From Microplitis mediator (Eukaryota > Arthropoda > Insecta > Hymenoptera > Braconidae): a stretch of DNA of 64,000 nt. The notes below the pieces were generated by a model that was not told the DNA's origin, made no database searches, and saw only the letters and a list, made by a program, of their open reading frames with translations. Every line of letters starts with the position of its first letter. Position 1 is the first letter of the stretch. Below are positions 45,132 to 56,389 of this stretch, piece after piece. Where the stretch lies: assembly GCF_029852145.1 (NCBI RefSeq), contig NC_079979.1, forward strand, positions 8,906,642-8,970,641. Direction: 5' to 3'. A program made the translations under genes and the position numbers.

Positions 45132-45930
45132 TGACACGCCAGTTAACGACCGAAATAATTTTCAAATGCACCCGAGGACGTGTGCTTGTCAGGATGGCCG
45201 TGTTGGAGATAAAATAATACTTGGGTTTTTCCTGAGACTTGGGAAAGTCCCAACTATATTGAGTTCGTTTTTAGACAATAAAAACTTAGTAAAAATATTT
45301 TACAATTTAATCCGCTTAAGATTTTGTTAGTTTTCATATTTACGTTTATGACGGTAGACTTAAGTCGAAGGAGCTGGTCTGGACATCCAACGTAGACACG
45401 ATCGAGAGATAGCAATATTTTCGGTATAATGAGTTTACAAACATATGGAAGTAATTGTACGAGTTTGTAAAATTATCTGAGATATAGTTTTGGTCGATTC
45501 GGGGACTCAAGAATATTGGGTACAGAGAGTGAGTTCTAATTGAGCAAAGGAACGGGCAACATTGCTATCCGACCAATTGTGTATTCGTTTCGATTTGGAT
45601 TTTACCGCAGTATACATTTTACAACAATAACTAATTTGTCAATAATTGTTATTCTCTAGTAAACTAATCGCTTGTGATAATTTGTGTATTTAATATTGTG
45701 TAATATTTAATATTTTTGTAATCTTTAATATTTTCTTGGATACTTTAATATTGTGTAGTTTTCCGATACTGATATTATTGCTTGTAATCTTATTGATTAG
45801 TGTATACGATATTTTTGAGTAGTAATTACCTGTGTGTGTGTGTTCGTTAATTTGTTTAATAAATGAGATGAGTTGCAAAGATAACAATGTAGACCCGAGT
45901 CTCATTAATACCTCAACTGGTAATTCGACA
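45132..45930 (+). repeat. Candidate 3' LTR of the gypsy remnant
   Basis: A purine tract of A plus GAGGAAA (45112-45130) precedes TGACACGCCAG. The segment contains AATAAA at 45858-45863 and ends AATTCGACA, giving TG...CA ends. No second LTR is in the window, so the boundaries are inferred. A TA repeat and element B follow. The stretch 44912-45111 is the 3' untranslated part. Confidence 0.5.
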
Positions 45931-45949
45931 TATATATATATATATATTA

Positions 45950-47900
45950 GACTGGGCCAAAAAAATCGACTATTTATTTTTTTAACGATACTGTGGAAAT
46001 ATTATTTGGGATGAGAAAAAAAAATTATTGTGAAAATTTGAGCCCTTAATTTTGATATTAAGAGGTATCTCATCGCAATTTTCGATTTTTTTTAAATGAG
46101 CGGGTTTTTGTCTCATAACTCTCAATCCATCAAGATGAACGAAATCGACTTAGAAACATTTTTTGAAGGAAATTTGATGTTCTACAAAAAAGGTCTGATT
46201 AAAATTTTCCGTCAGATGAACCGTTTCCTTATAATCATGCTTTGAACGTTGGTATGATTTTAAAATTTGATTGTTGAACTTTGGAATTTTGTAATTCATG
46301 TAAAAATAAGTTTCCGGAAAAAGACAATGAATATTCTTGAAGGAAATTGAATGCTCTACAAAAAAAGTCTCTTAACAATTTTCGCTAAATTCACTCCTTC
46401 AAAAGTTATTCAAGATTATTGTAATGGGTGCACTTATTATATTAATTGAATTTGTGGTCTCAATACAATAAGTGTCCCACACATGTGCAAAACTTAAGGT
46501 GTCTTGCAAACCTGTCTAGCTGAACTCAGTATCTCCAGGTGAGGGTAAACCCCGACTGGACCACGCAGTGAATTAAAATATGAAGAGAGAATTCTTATAC
46601 CTAACTTATCAGGAAGGTTGTGATAAATGAAATTTATATGTCAAATTTAAATATAAAACAATGGCATTTATTTGACGAAGCCGCTTTACAGATAATTAAT
46701 GAGATGAACAATAACCAAAATGACGGATGACACTGACTCGACTAATTTTATAACTAACGACTCCAATTAATAAACTATTATTTAACAAATGGATAGTTAA
46801 CCCGACAATAAAACAACCGAGCTCACTTACTCCAACAATTTCCAATCTTAACCAGTCCTTCTTATTCCAACTATCCTTTTCCTCCAAGACCAAAACCAGA
46901 CCCAGTCCTTCCTTCCAAGTCCACCAAACCGTTCCAATCCTTTCCCATCGACCAGATCCAATCCACAATAATTATTATATAAATAACCGTTAAATAAACT
47001 TAATAAACTTAATTAAAGAATAAGCTTCCACGAGCCGTGGGCTTATATGCTCTTGGCCCATTTTAATGATGACTAGCAGCACGTGTAGTAGTAGTAGTAG
47101 TAGTAGTAGTAGATAGAAATTTGTGAAAACCAAGATGTTAGTGGTAGTTGTAGCCAGGCACGTCCGTCCACGGCGGTTGCTGCGAACCAAGAGACCGATC
47201 GCTCGTCGTCTCTGGCCCTCGTACCTCTCCACTCAGGTTGGCCAACCCCTAAAACCAAAAGTCGGGACTCGACCGTAGCGACCCCGGCGCTTCAGTGACT
47301 GTATTTTCTTCAGTTGTTAACAGTTGTTGAAGAAGGAAGGCGGATCTTTTGGCGCGAGTCGAAATTTAATTTAAAACGTAATGTTGAAGGATTCCACCCC
47401 GTTACATTATTGAAGTCGTTTTACATAACTTCAACCTTGAATAACTTTTGAAGGAGTGAATTTAGCGAAAATTGGTAAGAGACTCATTTTGTAGAGCATT
47501 CAATTTCCTTCAAGAATATTTATTGTCTTTTTCTGGAAACTTATTTTTACATGAATTACAAAATTCCAAAGTTCAACAATCAAATTTTAAAATCATACCA
47601 ACGTTCAGAGCATGATTATAAGGAAACGTTTCATCTGACGGAAAATTTCAATCAGACCTTTTTTGTAAAACATCAAATTTTCTTCAAGAAATGTTTCTGA
47701 GTCGATTTCGTTTATCTTGATGGATTGAGAGTTATGAGACAAAAACCCGCTCATTTAAAAAAAATCGAAAATTGCGATGATACACCTCTTAATATCAAAA
47801 TTAAGGGCTCAAATTTTCACAATAATTTTTTTTTGTCATCCCAAATAATATTTCCACAGTATCGTTAAAAAAAAAAATAGTCGATTTTTTTGGCCCAGTC
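45950..47900. mobile_element. Palindromic TA-flanked element B, split by a solo LTR
   Basis: The termini GACTGGGCCAAAAAAATCGA and its complement are flanked by TA (45948-45949, 47901-47902). The arms of about 470 bases run 45950-46419 and 47407-47900. Removal of the LTR insertion at 46420-47406 leaves about 960 bases, equal to the intact copy A at 19996-20955. Terminal sequence identity with A shows the same family. There is no coding capacity. Confidence 0.9.
46420..47406. mobile_element. Solo LTR (987 bp) inside element B
   Basis: The ends are TGTAATGGG and CCCGTTACA, flanked by the four-base duplication TTAT (46416-46419 and 47407-47410). Four-base duplications and TG...CA ends fit a Ty3/gypsy LTR left by recombination. 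A (TAG)n run lies at about 47083-47112. The small frames inside are not conserved genes. The ends are shared in type with the insertion at 54598-56385. Confidence 0.8.
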
Positions 47901-47907
47901 TAATATA

Positions 47908-49917
47908 CACTGGTCACAGAAATTAAGGGATAGAAAAAAAATCCGAAATTTTTAGGTGATTTTCAACATGCTGTAACTCGGTAAAAAATGGTCGTATAAA
48001 AAAAATAAAAAAAGCAAATTGTAGCCTCAAGTTTCTAGTTTTCAGATCTGGACCTCAAAATTTTTTATCATGTACGGTTCCGGAGTAATCATAAGAAAAC
48101 CAACGAAAAAAAAATTTCCAAAATTTTTGCTGGTCTTTCAATACCTCTATGGGCGACAGTAAATTTTTTGAATAATCCGACTATCTGACTTTTCTCGGAA
48201 ATTTTATGCCCTTTAATTTGGTGGCCTTAAAAAGTCTCTACGACGATTTGGCGCCGAGTTATCATTGATCAAAGCAAAAAAGTCCATTTTGGCTTTGATA
48301 ATCAATAACTCCGGATGTATTGGTCGTACAGAGAATAGAAGCAGGGTTTTGAAAACTGGAAAACATTCTCTATAAGGCAAAGTTAGTAGCATTTGATAGA
48401 AAAATTTTTTTTAAAGCGATATTGTTTGGTAAAAAACAGGTCAAAATTCACAAATTTAAGGATATTTGGAAATCTTGCTATAACTTTGGATATAACGGAT
48501 AAACAAAGGATATCTTCGACTTTTTTTCAACCTTTAAGTGTCCTGAAAAAACCCTGAAAATTTCAAATCGCTGCGATTTTTCTTTCTCAGTGCCCCGAAG
48601 CTTTAAATTTATCGATTTTGTCAAAAATCACCATAATTGGTAGTTTCTCGGTTTTTGTTCATTTTTTCGATTTGAAAATGGTTTTTTTACCGATAATCTC
48701 CATTTCCTTGATCAAAAAGATCGATAATCAAAAAAAATTGAAAAAAAAAAATTTTGAAAAAAAATTTTTTTTTTTCAAAATTTTTTTTTTCAAAAATTTT
48801 TTTTTTTCAAAATTTTTTTTTGTTGTATCTGCAATGATTTATCATTGTTAAAAAAAATTCCTAAAATTTTTTTTACCACTGTAACTGCATCTGCTTCAAA
48901 TGTCAACTTAACAAACATACCCTTTGGGTAACTCTAATGCCGGCGGTAAAAAAAATTTTAGGAATTTTTTTTAACAATGATAAATCATTGCAGATACAAC
49001 AAAAAAAAATTTTGAAAAAAAAAAATTTTTGAAAAAAAAAATTTTGAAAAAAAAAAAATTTTTTTTCAAAATTTTTTTTTTTCAATTTTTTTTGATTATC
49101 GATCTTTTTGATCAAAGAAATGGAGATTATCGGTAAAAAAACCATTTTCAAATCGAAAAAATGAACAAAAACCGAGAAACTACCAATTATGGTGATTTTT
49201 GACAAAATCGATAAATTTAAAGCTCCGGGGCACTGAGAAAGAAAAATCGCAGCGATTTGAAATTTTCAGGGTTTTTTCAGGACACTTAAAGGTTGAAAAA
49301 AAGTCGAAGATATCCTTTGTTTATCCGTTATATCCAAAGTTATAGCAAGATTTCCAAATATCCTTAAATTTGTGAATTTTGACCTGTTTTTTACCAAACA
49401 ATATCGCTTTAAAAAAAATTTTTCTATCAAATGCTACTAATTTTGCCTTATAGAGAATGTTTTCCAGTTTTCAAAACCCTGCTTCTATTCTCTGTACGAC
49501 CAATACATCCGGAGTTATTGATTATCAAAGCCAAAATGGACTTTTTTGCTTTGATCAATGATAACTCGGCGCCAAATCGTCGTAGAGACTTTTTAAGGCC
49601 ACCAAATTAAAGGGCATAAAATTTCCGAGAAAAGTCAGATAGTCGGATTATTCAAAAAAATTTACTGTCGCCCATAGAGGTATTGAAAGACCAGCAAAAA
49701 TTTTGGAAATTTTTTTTTCGTTGGTTTTCTTATGATTACTCCGGAACCGTACATGATAAAAAATTTTGAGGTCCAGATCTGAAAACTAGAAACTTGAGGC
49801 TACAATTTGCTTTTTTTATTTTTTTTTATACGACCATTTTTTACCGAGTTACAGCATGTTGAAAATCACCTAAAAATTTCGGATTTTTTTTCTATCCCTT
49901 AATTTCTGTGACCAGTG
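47908..49917. mobile_element. Palindromic TA-flanked element C, intact copy of family D
   Basis: 2010 bases with termini CACTGGTCACAGAAATTAAG and its complement, TA at 47906-47907 and 49918-49919. The arms are about 970 bases and close to identical, around a loop of about 75 bases at 48876-48950 (containing TAACTGCATCTGCTT). It lies five bases from element B. The open frames on opposite strands (48618-48851 and 49205-48903) read the same peptide from the two arms and are not genes. Long runs of A and T flank the loop. Confidence 0.92.
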
Positions 49918-49919
49918 TA

Positions 49920-50647
49920 TATAAATATATACAATATAACGCGCCGTTCTCCAACGATAGCGTCAGCGATTCTACACTGATCTTAATGAAACTGAGTATA
50001 TTTATTCTATGGACGATTACCGTGGATGAGTTCGAAGATGAGCCGATTCGGCCAATAAGTTTAGAAGTTATGGTTAATTGAAATTTTGTAAAATTTTCAA
50101 AAAAAATTTGTCTGCCGCTTTAACTGGATGTAACTTTTAAACGGAAAGAGATAGCTTATTTTCGTTTGTTCTATGTGTCGTAAATTCATATTTTTACTTA
50201 TTTTTCCTTCAATATCTTTCGAATGTAATAACTTATCGACTTTATATCAAATTCATCTGAAAGTGCTTCAAATGAGCTTTAATTTCCATGCCTATATATA
50301 TGCCTAGACCACTGAAATTACTTATTTTACCATTCATTTAATGAAATTTAGCTTTTGCATTAGTTCTCCTACTTTAGTAAATTCATGGAGCTACTTAAAT
50401 TCATATTATCGCGGTGTGACGCTTACAACATCCAAACATCTCAATTCAGTGGGTATACAATTTTGTTTTATTGACAGTGTATAAATGATATGATATATCA
50501 ATAACAAGATTAACATTAGTTATGATGATAATATATCTACTCGTCGTTTGATATTCTCATAGGCTTTTTATTTCAAATATTAGTACTAATTTCAAGTATG
50601 ACACTTTGATATATCACAATCAAATTTTAATCTTAGAATATTTTATT
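49920..50647. other. Old internal sequence of the Helentron-like family
   Basis: The part 49978-50110 (TTAATGAAACTGAG... TATTCTATGGACGATTACCG... GAAGTTATGG) is a diverged copy of the duplicated segment at 18873-18985 and 19397-19510. The rest has no recognisable gene. It may be the remains of a second, longer Helentron-like copy standing before the short one. Confidence 0.5.
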
Positions 50648-51031
50648 AGTAGATTTTATTGAAAGCAAATTATCGCCTTTGTCCTTATGGTAGAATTTTC
50701 GAGCATTAAAACCATAATCTATCATAATTTTTCGAATAGGGTCCGGAATACTATTGGTTCGATAGTTTGAATATATGCATAGGTATCTTTAAATAACGTC
50801 AAATTAAAACATATAGTGCATTATCATCAAAAATTCTTTTGAAGCTCATTTAGCTAGCTTCAATTTTTTTTATTAAACTTACAATTTTTTGATTTTTTTG
50901 TTTTATCATCTCGAGAATTTTCAAGAAAATGTAAAAAAAAATTTTATTTCATTATCAACTTTTATTTGAACAGTGAAAAAAAATAAATAATGAGCAATCT
51001 ACTTCCATTTCGGCTGCCGAATGGCCTTTTT
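50648..51031 (+). mobile_element. Short Helentron-like element (384 bp)
   Basis: The left end is AGTAGATTTTATTG. Near the right end AATCTACT (51000-51007) is its inverted partner, followed by the hairpin CCATTTCGGC-T-GCCGAATGG and a run of Ts. The 5' part (50680-50770, TTTGTCCTTATGG, CTATCATAAT) resembles 8725-8790. It therefore has the same design as the 12.45 kb element. It ends inside the leftward gene at 51031-51301. Confidence 0.6.
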
Positions 51032-51301
51032 TTTTATTAATTCAGCCATTATTGGTTTGAATGAATCATATGGTGTATCGCCTGTATCCCACATGATTCC
51101 ATGTCGATCGCCATTCTCATCTTCACTTTCACGCATAACCGTAGCATTTATGTATTCAATTGGTGATTGAAATAGCCAATACTGACAATGATAGAATCCA
51201 TTGGTATATTTGGTATAGTTTATATCAATAATACACAGCTCCTTTACCACAAATGCACAATTCGGCATTTCAAATCCCACAAAGTCGATTATAAGCTTCA
51301 T
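50999..51301 (-). pseudogene. Truncated GF/KE protein gene, cut by the short Helentron-like element
   Basis: From the ATG at 51301 the protein begins MKLIIDFVGFEMPNCAFVV and has KELCIIDINY, YWLFQSP and RHGIMWDTGDTPYDSF. These correspond to the first half of the Polinton GF/KE proteins (IIDIQGF, KEVALVDLES, HWLIKAP, KHGLKWFDG). It stops after about 100 residues. The last nine (KAIRQPKWK) are encoded by the transposon hairpin and end, so the C-terminal half (YVxG, H...CAL) is lost. No other Polinton genes are adjacent, so this was a separate copy, either a host gene or part of another dead element. Confidence 0.65.
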
Positions 51302-52470
51302 TTTTTATTTATTGATCATGCGATTTTGCAACTTTTCCAATTTCCTTATAAGATTTACTATTAAGGGCGGGGTCTCAGTTTTCACTTTCGAAAAATCGAT
51401 ATTTTTTTGTTTTATCTTATTGTTTAACATTTCAAGAATATGTCCTCAAAATTTTAATCCGATTTAAGTAATATTCTTGAAGTTATTGTTTAATTAGTCT
51501 CGGCGCCTTTAACGCTCTAACTCTAATAGCTACGGGCGGTTGGGATTGCAGTGCAGCTGTCGAGCAGGTATGCAGGTTATTCATTGCTATTGTCCTGATC
51601 CCATATCCAGTTTTAGAAATATTTCATTTAGTAAAGCCAGGTAACTAAAACCATATAGATATATTTTATATTTGTACGTTTACTATACACTACATTATTT
51701 TCAAATAAAAAACGAGCTTCAGTTAATGATTAGACGTTCGACCGTGCACTTGTAATTTTATTTTTTCAAAAAAATTCCTGAGCAATAATGCCGAGAGTAA
51801 GTAAAATTTCGCGAGAAGGCCGTCAAAGTGGAAGGACCTATTTGTGTCGATTTGTGTCGAAAAACAGGCTGAAGACATCGACAATGCTGAAGGATGTGTG
51901 CTGTATGGAGCTGGAATTGATGATTCTGTGTAAGTTTAAAAAAAAAATTTTTTTCTTCACTTATTTGCTTCATAAACTTTAAACGCGTTTTTCTCAAAAC
52001 TACTTTTTCGAAGTCCGTGTTCACTGCCATTTAAAAACTACTCGACCGATTCATTTCAAACTTTGTACACATTTTCTTCATATAAAATACTTCCCCCCTA
52101 CGTTTAGTAAAAAATTTTTTCTTAACATTAAGGGTGTTTCCCACCCACAAAATGGCGGAAATTTTAGTCGAAAATAACGGTTCACACTTTAGATGGCCGC
52201 CAAAAATTTTTAAATTAAAAAAAAAATAATCAGAGAACGTTGGGGGGAAGATTTGTTTATAATTTAACTTAATTTTTATGGTTTTTCATTCTAGTAGATA
52301 AACAGAGAGGCTTCACAGACCACAACAGGGATCTGCAATACCCTCATGGATAAGTGGGGGTTTGGGGGAATTTTTCATACCCACAGTTGAGATAGGGTTC
52401 GCTAGTGTCGCTTTCTGTTGATCTTCCAGGGTGGTATCCGAGAGAGGGCGCTTGTGGCATTTTTCCTAGT
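51302..52470. other. No clear gene; possible isolated exon at 51788-51927
   Basis: An ATG at 51788 opens a short basic frame (MPRVSKISREGRQSGRTYLC) that runs to a GTAAGT at 51928, so it could be an exon, but nothing supports a continuation. The segment 52050-52380 resembles repeated moth-eaten coding or transposon DNA without recognisable domains. Base composition becomes G-rich on the plus strand from about 52330. Confidence 0.3.
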
Positions 52471-52476
52471 AGATTT

Positions 52477-52509
52477 GGGGGGCTTGAGGGAAGGGGGATT
52501 TGGGAGGGG
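52477..52509 (+). other. G-quadruplex-type motif in a G-rich island
   Basis: Runs of 6, 3, 5, 3 and 4 guanines occur within 33 bases, separated by 1-5 bases. The surrounding 52340-52640 is rich in further G runs, remarkable in this AT-rich window. It lies about 370 bases upstream of the TATA box at 52880. Confidence 0.7.
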
Positions 52510-52879
52510 ATATGAGATTGATACTGTAGGATCGGGGCCTGGAGTATGAGGTGGGGGTATGGGATTGATATGGTTCATGGATAAGGATACAGAGGGCGTT
52601 GGAGTGGGGGTATTTTTTTAATTTAGGTGGGAAAAATGACGTATGTTGCTATTGTTTAAATGTTTTTAAGATTAAAGTTTAAGGTATGCGGAAGGGTGGG
52701 GATATTTTTATAACAAATGACGCATTTTTTTACTTATTAATACGTGTATACCTTATCTTATCTTCAGCAACTATCTCTTTTTTTTTGTTATAAACAAATG
52801 AGTCAATTTTTTCTGAAAATTTACACTTTTATCTATATTTCCCCCATTTTTTCACCAAAATCGTAGTGGGGATTCGTAT

Positions 52880-52916
52880 TATAAAGAGTGGTTTTCGTTC
52901 AGAGTCTTGACAGTTC
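52880..52916 (+). promoter_or_regulatory. TATA box and initiator of the small gene at 53158
   Basis: TATAAA at 52880-52885 is followed by ACAGTT with A at 52912, 32 bases downstream. The start is inferred. Transcription from here gives a first exon ending at the donor at 53061. Confidence 0.55.
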
Positions 52917-53157
52917 TTCACCAGCTCTCCAGTGTTCTCAAAAGTAGTAGTGTGAAGTAAGACATCAAATATATTTCAGTGAACCTGTAATAGTTATTAA
53001 AACCTTGTGTTGAAGTGCTTATGTGTTATTCGAGGCAGTTTGGAGAAAAAAATTTTATTTGTAAGTATTATCTACTTATGCTTTCGTTTATTTTTCTAAT
53101 TCAAATTATGACATCAGTGAAAAAAAAAATGTTTTTTTAATTTCGACAGTCGGCAAA

Positions 53158-53475
53158 ATGGATTTCACAAAAATTAATGGAACCACAACCTTGAAAGACA
53201 TCTTACCTAAGAGGCAAATGGGTGAATTAAATGTCAATGGCGAATACCAGGTCACTAAATTAAAACTAATTAACACAAAATTTGGCGACAGCATTGTCGC
53301 ATCGCTGGATAGTCAGTTTTGTGTTTATTTGCCAAAACGTGCTACTACTGCCATTCGAGAGGATTCAACACTTTTACCATCATTGAATGAAGTAGTTGAT
53401 GAACAAAACTTATTTATTAGATATCTTAGTGGGAAATATAATAAATTTGAATTCTTCATAAAAGAGCAAAACTGA
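53158..53475 (+). CDS. Small protein with an OB-fold-like pattern; 5'UTR intron
   Basis: The frame encodes 105 residues (MDFTKINGTTTLKDILPKRQ). The core is ELNVNGEYQVTKLKLINTKF, then GDSIVASLDSQFCVYLPKR. A Gly-x-Tyr-x-Val start, TKFG turn, alternating hydrophobic strand and YLPKR resemble a small nucleic-acid-binding OB-type fold seen in uncharacterised insect proteins; this is a judgement by eye. A non-coding first exon (about 52912-53060) is joined by an 89-base intron (GTAAGTATT at 53061, TTTCGACAG ending 53149), and the ATG follows eight bases later. A promoter, leader intron and intact frame together suggest a live gene. A mariner-type end begins 26 bases after the stop. Confidence 0.6.
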   Translation: MDFTKINGTTTLKDILPKRQMGELNVNGEYQVTKLKLINTKFGDSIVASLDSQFCVYLPKRATTAIREDSTLLPSLNEVVDEQNLFIRYLSGKYNKFEFFIKEQN

Positions 53476-53500
53476 TATCACAAACTAATCATAATATGTA

Positions 53501-53760
53501 TACAGGGTGATTCAGAATAACCTTTACAGCAAAAATATTCCGATAGAGGAGACAATTTTGAGCAGAAAACTCCTGAGTCGTGATTGAAAATTTTGAGTGG
53601 TTGCGGAGTTATTGACAATTTTAGTTGATCAATCAGATGCGAGATTTAGCATTTAAAAAAAAAGCAAAAGAATAAATAATAAATTTGGCTGCGTTGCGAC
53701 TTCCAACTTCAAGCTTTACTTTTGTTTTTTTTATTTTTTTAAATTATTCTAATTTTAAAG
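53501..53760 (+). mobile_element. Single end of a mariner-type element
   Basis: TACAGGGTGATTCAGAATAA begins at a TA and continues with a stretch (AATATTCCGATAGAGG, AGAAAACTCCTGAGTCGTGA) of the kind found at ends of Tc1/mariner transposons in insects. No opposite end was found nearby, so it is a fragment. The sequence after about 53650 is AT-rich filler. Confidence 0.45.
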
Positions 53761-53929
53761 AATTCAAACGAACGTAACCTTCAAAATAAAATTAATTTTT
53801 TAGTTAAAAAAATAATTTAAAAATTCTAGAAAGTAATAAAATAAATTGACAATGTAGAAAATAAATTGATTCGATGATTACGATTGAGCGGACAAATTTC
53901 AAACTGCTCATTATGATAATAATAAGGAC

Positions 53930-54593
53930 TTTTATCAGATGAAGCACCAGGACAAACTCCAGGCTGCTTATCAGGATAATAATAAGGACTTCTATCAGGT
54001 GGAGCATCAGGACAAACTCCAGGCTGCTTATCAGGATAATAATAAGGACTTTTATCAGGTGGAGCACCAGGACAAACTCCAGGCTACTTATCAGGATAAT
54101 AATGACTTCTATCAGGTGGAGCACCAGGACAAACTCTAGGCTGCTTATTAGCATAATAATGAGGACTTTTATAAAAAAAAATAAAAAGAACAAACTCCAG
54201 GCTGCTCATCAGGATAATAATAAGGACTTTTATAAAAAAAAATAAAAAGGACAAACTCCAGGCTGCTTATCAGGATAATAATAAGGACTTTTATCAGGTG
54301 GAGCACCAGGACAAACTCTAGGCTACTTATCAGGATAATAATAAGGACTTCTATCAGGTGGAGCACCAGGACAAACTCTAGGCTGCTTATCAGCATAATA
54401 ATGAGGACTTTTATAAAAAAAAATAAAAAGAACAAACTCCAGGCTGCTCATCAGGATAATAATAAGGACTTTTATCAGGTGGAGCACCAGGACAAACTCC
54501 AGGCTGCTTATCAGCATAATAATGAGGACTTTTATAAAAAAAAATAAAAAGAACAAACTCCAGGCTGCTCATCAGGATAATAATAAGGATTTT
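53930..54593. repeat. 60-bp minisatellite, left block
   Basis: About eleven units of a 60-base repeat with elements AGGACAAACTCCAGGCTGCT, TATCAGGATAATAATAAGGA and CTTTTATCAGGTGGAGCACC. Some units have a replacement TATAAAAAAAAATAAAAAG in place of the second half, in a roughly regular alternation. The period of 60 keeps one frame open: plus strand DKLQAAYQDNNKDFYQ-type 20-residue repeats, minus strand a hydrophobic repeat. The left block stops where a solo LTR inserted. Confidence 0.9.
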
Positions 54594-54597
54594 TATT

Positions 54598-56385
54598 TGT
54601 AACGGGGTAAATTGAATTTACCGCGTTCAAATAAATTCAAAATAAAATCTATTGTTCACACCGTCGATATAGTTGCAATACCACCCAGGGTTATCCGCGT
54701 AGGTTGCGACTAGTCGACCGGGAAGTGAAAATTGGAGGCTCGTCTGTCAGTCCCCAATTAGCGTTAAGTAGGAGTGACCGATAACCGAAGACACCCGAAG
54801 TCATACGGGGTGTAAGATTTTATAAACGGAAGCCGGAACGAAAAGCGGCACTTGTCACGAGAGCGACCGGACTGGAAAGACGCATAAAAGTTAAAGTTTA
54901 AGAGTAAAGACTCCATCAACCGACGCCGTAAATTAAATCAACAGGTAATTATTTATTCGCACTTGGGTTTTCGATTGTGGAACCAAGCGATAATTATTTG
55001 CAATTCGTATATAAAATATCAGGCAGGTAGCCGGTATTTCCTTGGCAAAATTACTTATTGTATTTGAAAAGCAGGTGAAGGAGAGAACGCGGGTTGGTGT
55101 GAGAGAAAGAGAGAGAGGACAAGTACCGGACAAGACCAGACAATAAAACACAAAAGAGACGGACAAAAAGGAAAATACCCGAAACTCAGGACGTGACCAG
55201 GACAATTAAAACGACGAGGCCAAAAACAGCGAAAAATTAATTATTGTAAAGGTATTTCTATAAATTTATTCCAGGCCGGAAGCCGGAAAAATTTATTAAA
55301 TATTTAGTCGTATATCTGGTATCGTCGCGTCGTAATTAATTCGAAAAATTAACATTAATAATTTGGCTAGAATTGAATTGAATAAATTAATTAAATTAAT
55401 TGACTCCAGGCAGGTTGCCGGAGCTATTGCGTAGTAAAATATTTCCAGGCAGTTCGCCGGAAATGTTCCAGAATTTTCCAGGTAGATCGTGTAATTCACG
55501 TACCGGAAATTATTGAGTCTAGTCAATAATAGAGTCCGTAGAAGTAAATAAATGGATAAACGGGAAAAGGAAATTTAAGAATGGAATCGTTAATAAAATA
55601 ATCGAGTATTTGAAAGAAAGAAACGTTGATAAAAGTTTTGGGAAAAATTTTCAAAGAGTAAAATTTAAACGCGTAAGAGAGTTAATGATATAATTAAAAT
55701 ACACAATTAATTAATTAAATCAATCTTTTTAATTCAAATATTTAATTAATTAATTCGATTATTAAAAAGGAAAAGTTGTGGAGGAAATTAGTCGATGGCA
55801 GGACGCCATTTAGTAATAAAATCAGTGTGAGTGTAAAATAGTCCAGGGGACTGAGAGTGAGTGTGTGTGTAAAATAGATCAGGATGATCAAGATTTTAGA
55901 AATTAGAAAATAAGGTCTCGCGAAGGTTAAGCGATTTTAAATTTAGTTGCCAAAGGTAGTTGGCTAGTAAGGTCTAAAAGTGTGTGTGTGATATGCCAAA
56001 GGTAACGGCTATATTTTAACTATTGCGGGTCATTAATAAAATAAAAAGGTTTATATAAAAAGGTTTATAAGGTATGTAGTTATAAGGTTTATAAAAAGTT
56101 ATAAGGGTTATATAAGATATAAGGTTAATAAGATATAAGGTTTATAAGGTTTATAAAGGTTTATAAGTTACAAGGTTATAAGATAAAAAGTTAAAAGGTT
56201 CAATTAAATAAAAGGTATAAAAGTGAACGTTAAAATTATATTGATTATTTATAAATTATCCTTCCTCTTCCTTCTCTTACAATTAACAAAAATTACACCG
56301 ACCCTGACGATCCAAGATCCGGCTCTGGGAGGCCGTTATTACTTCCAGTGGCGCCCTTAGTAAGGACGACCAGAGTCCTGTTATA
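54598..56385. mobile_element. LTR-like insertion (1788 bp) in the minisatellite
   Basis: It begins TGTAACGGGG and ends CCTGTTATA, with the four-base duplication TATT outside both ends (54594-54597, 56386-56389) and minisatellite on both sides. The ends and duplication size match the solo LTR at 46420-47406, but the length is larger, so the two are related by termini rather than identical. It holds no convincing gene. TGGCGCCCTTAG near 56349 could be mistaken for a primer site. It may be a solo LTR with internal expansion (repeated GGTTTATAAGG at 56045-56210). Confidence 0.65.
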
Positions 56386-56389
56386 TATT

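Noticed and set aside
21357..48950. The loops of palindromic copies C and D are reverse complements, as if the loop had been inverted by recombination.
   Set aside because: Because the arms are nearly identical, inserting the whole element in the opposite orientation gives the same picture. The two cases cannot be told apart here.
53804..54556. Minus-strand hydrophobic repeat frames (SSLEFVLVLHLIEVLIII), possibly a membrane protein.
   Set aside because: They come from a 60-base minisatellite that leaves both strands open. The frame used changes between blocks, and no promoter or start context supports them.
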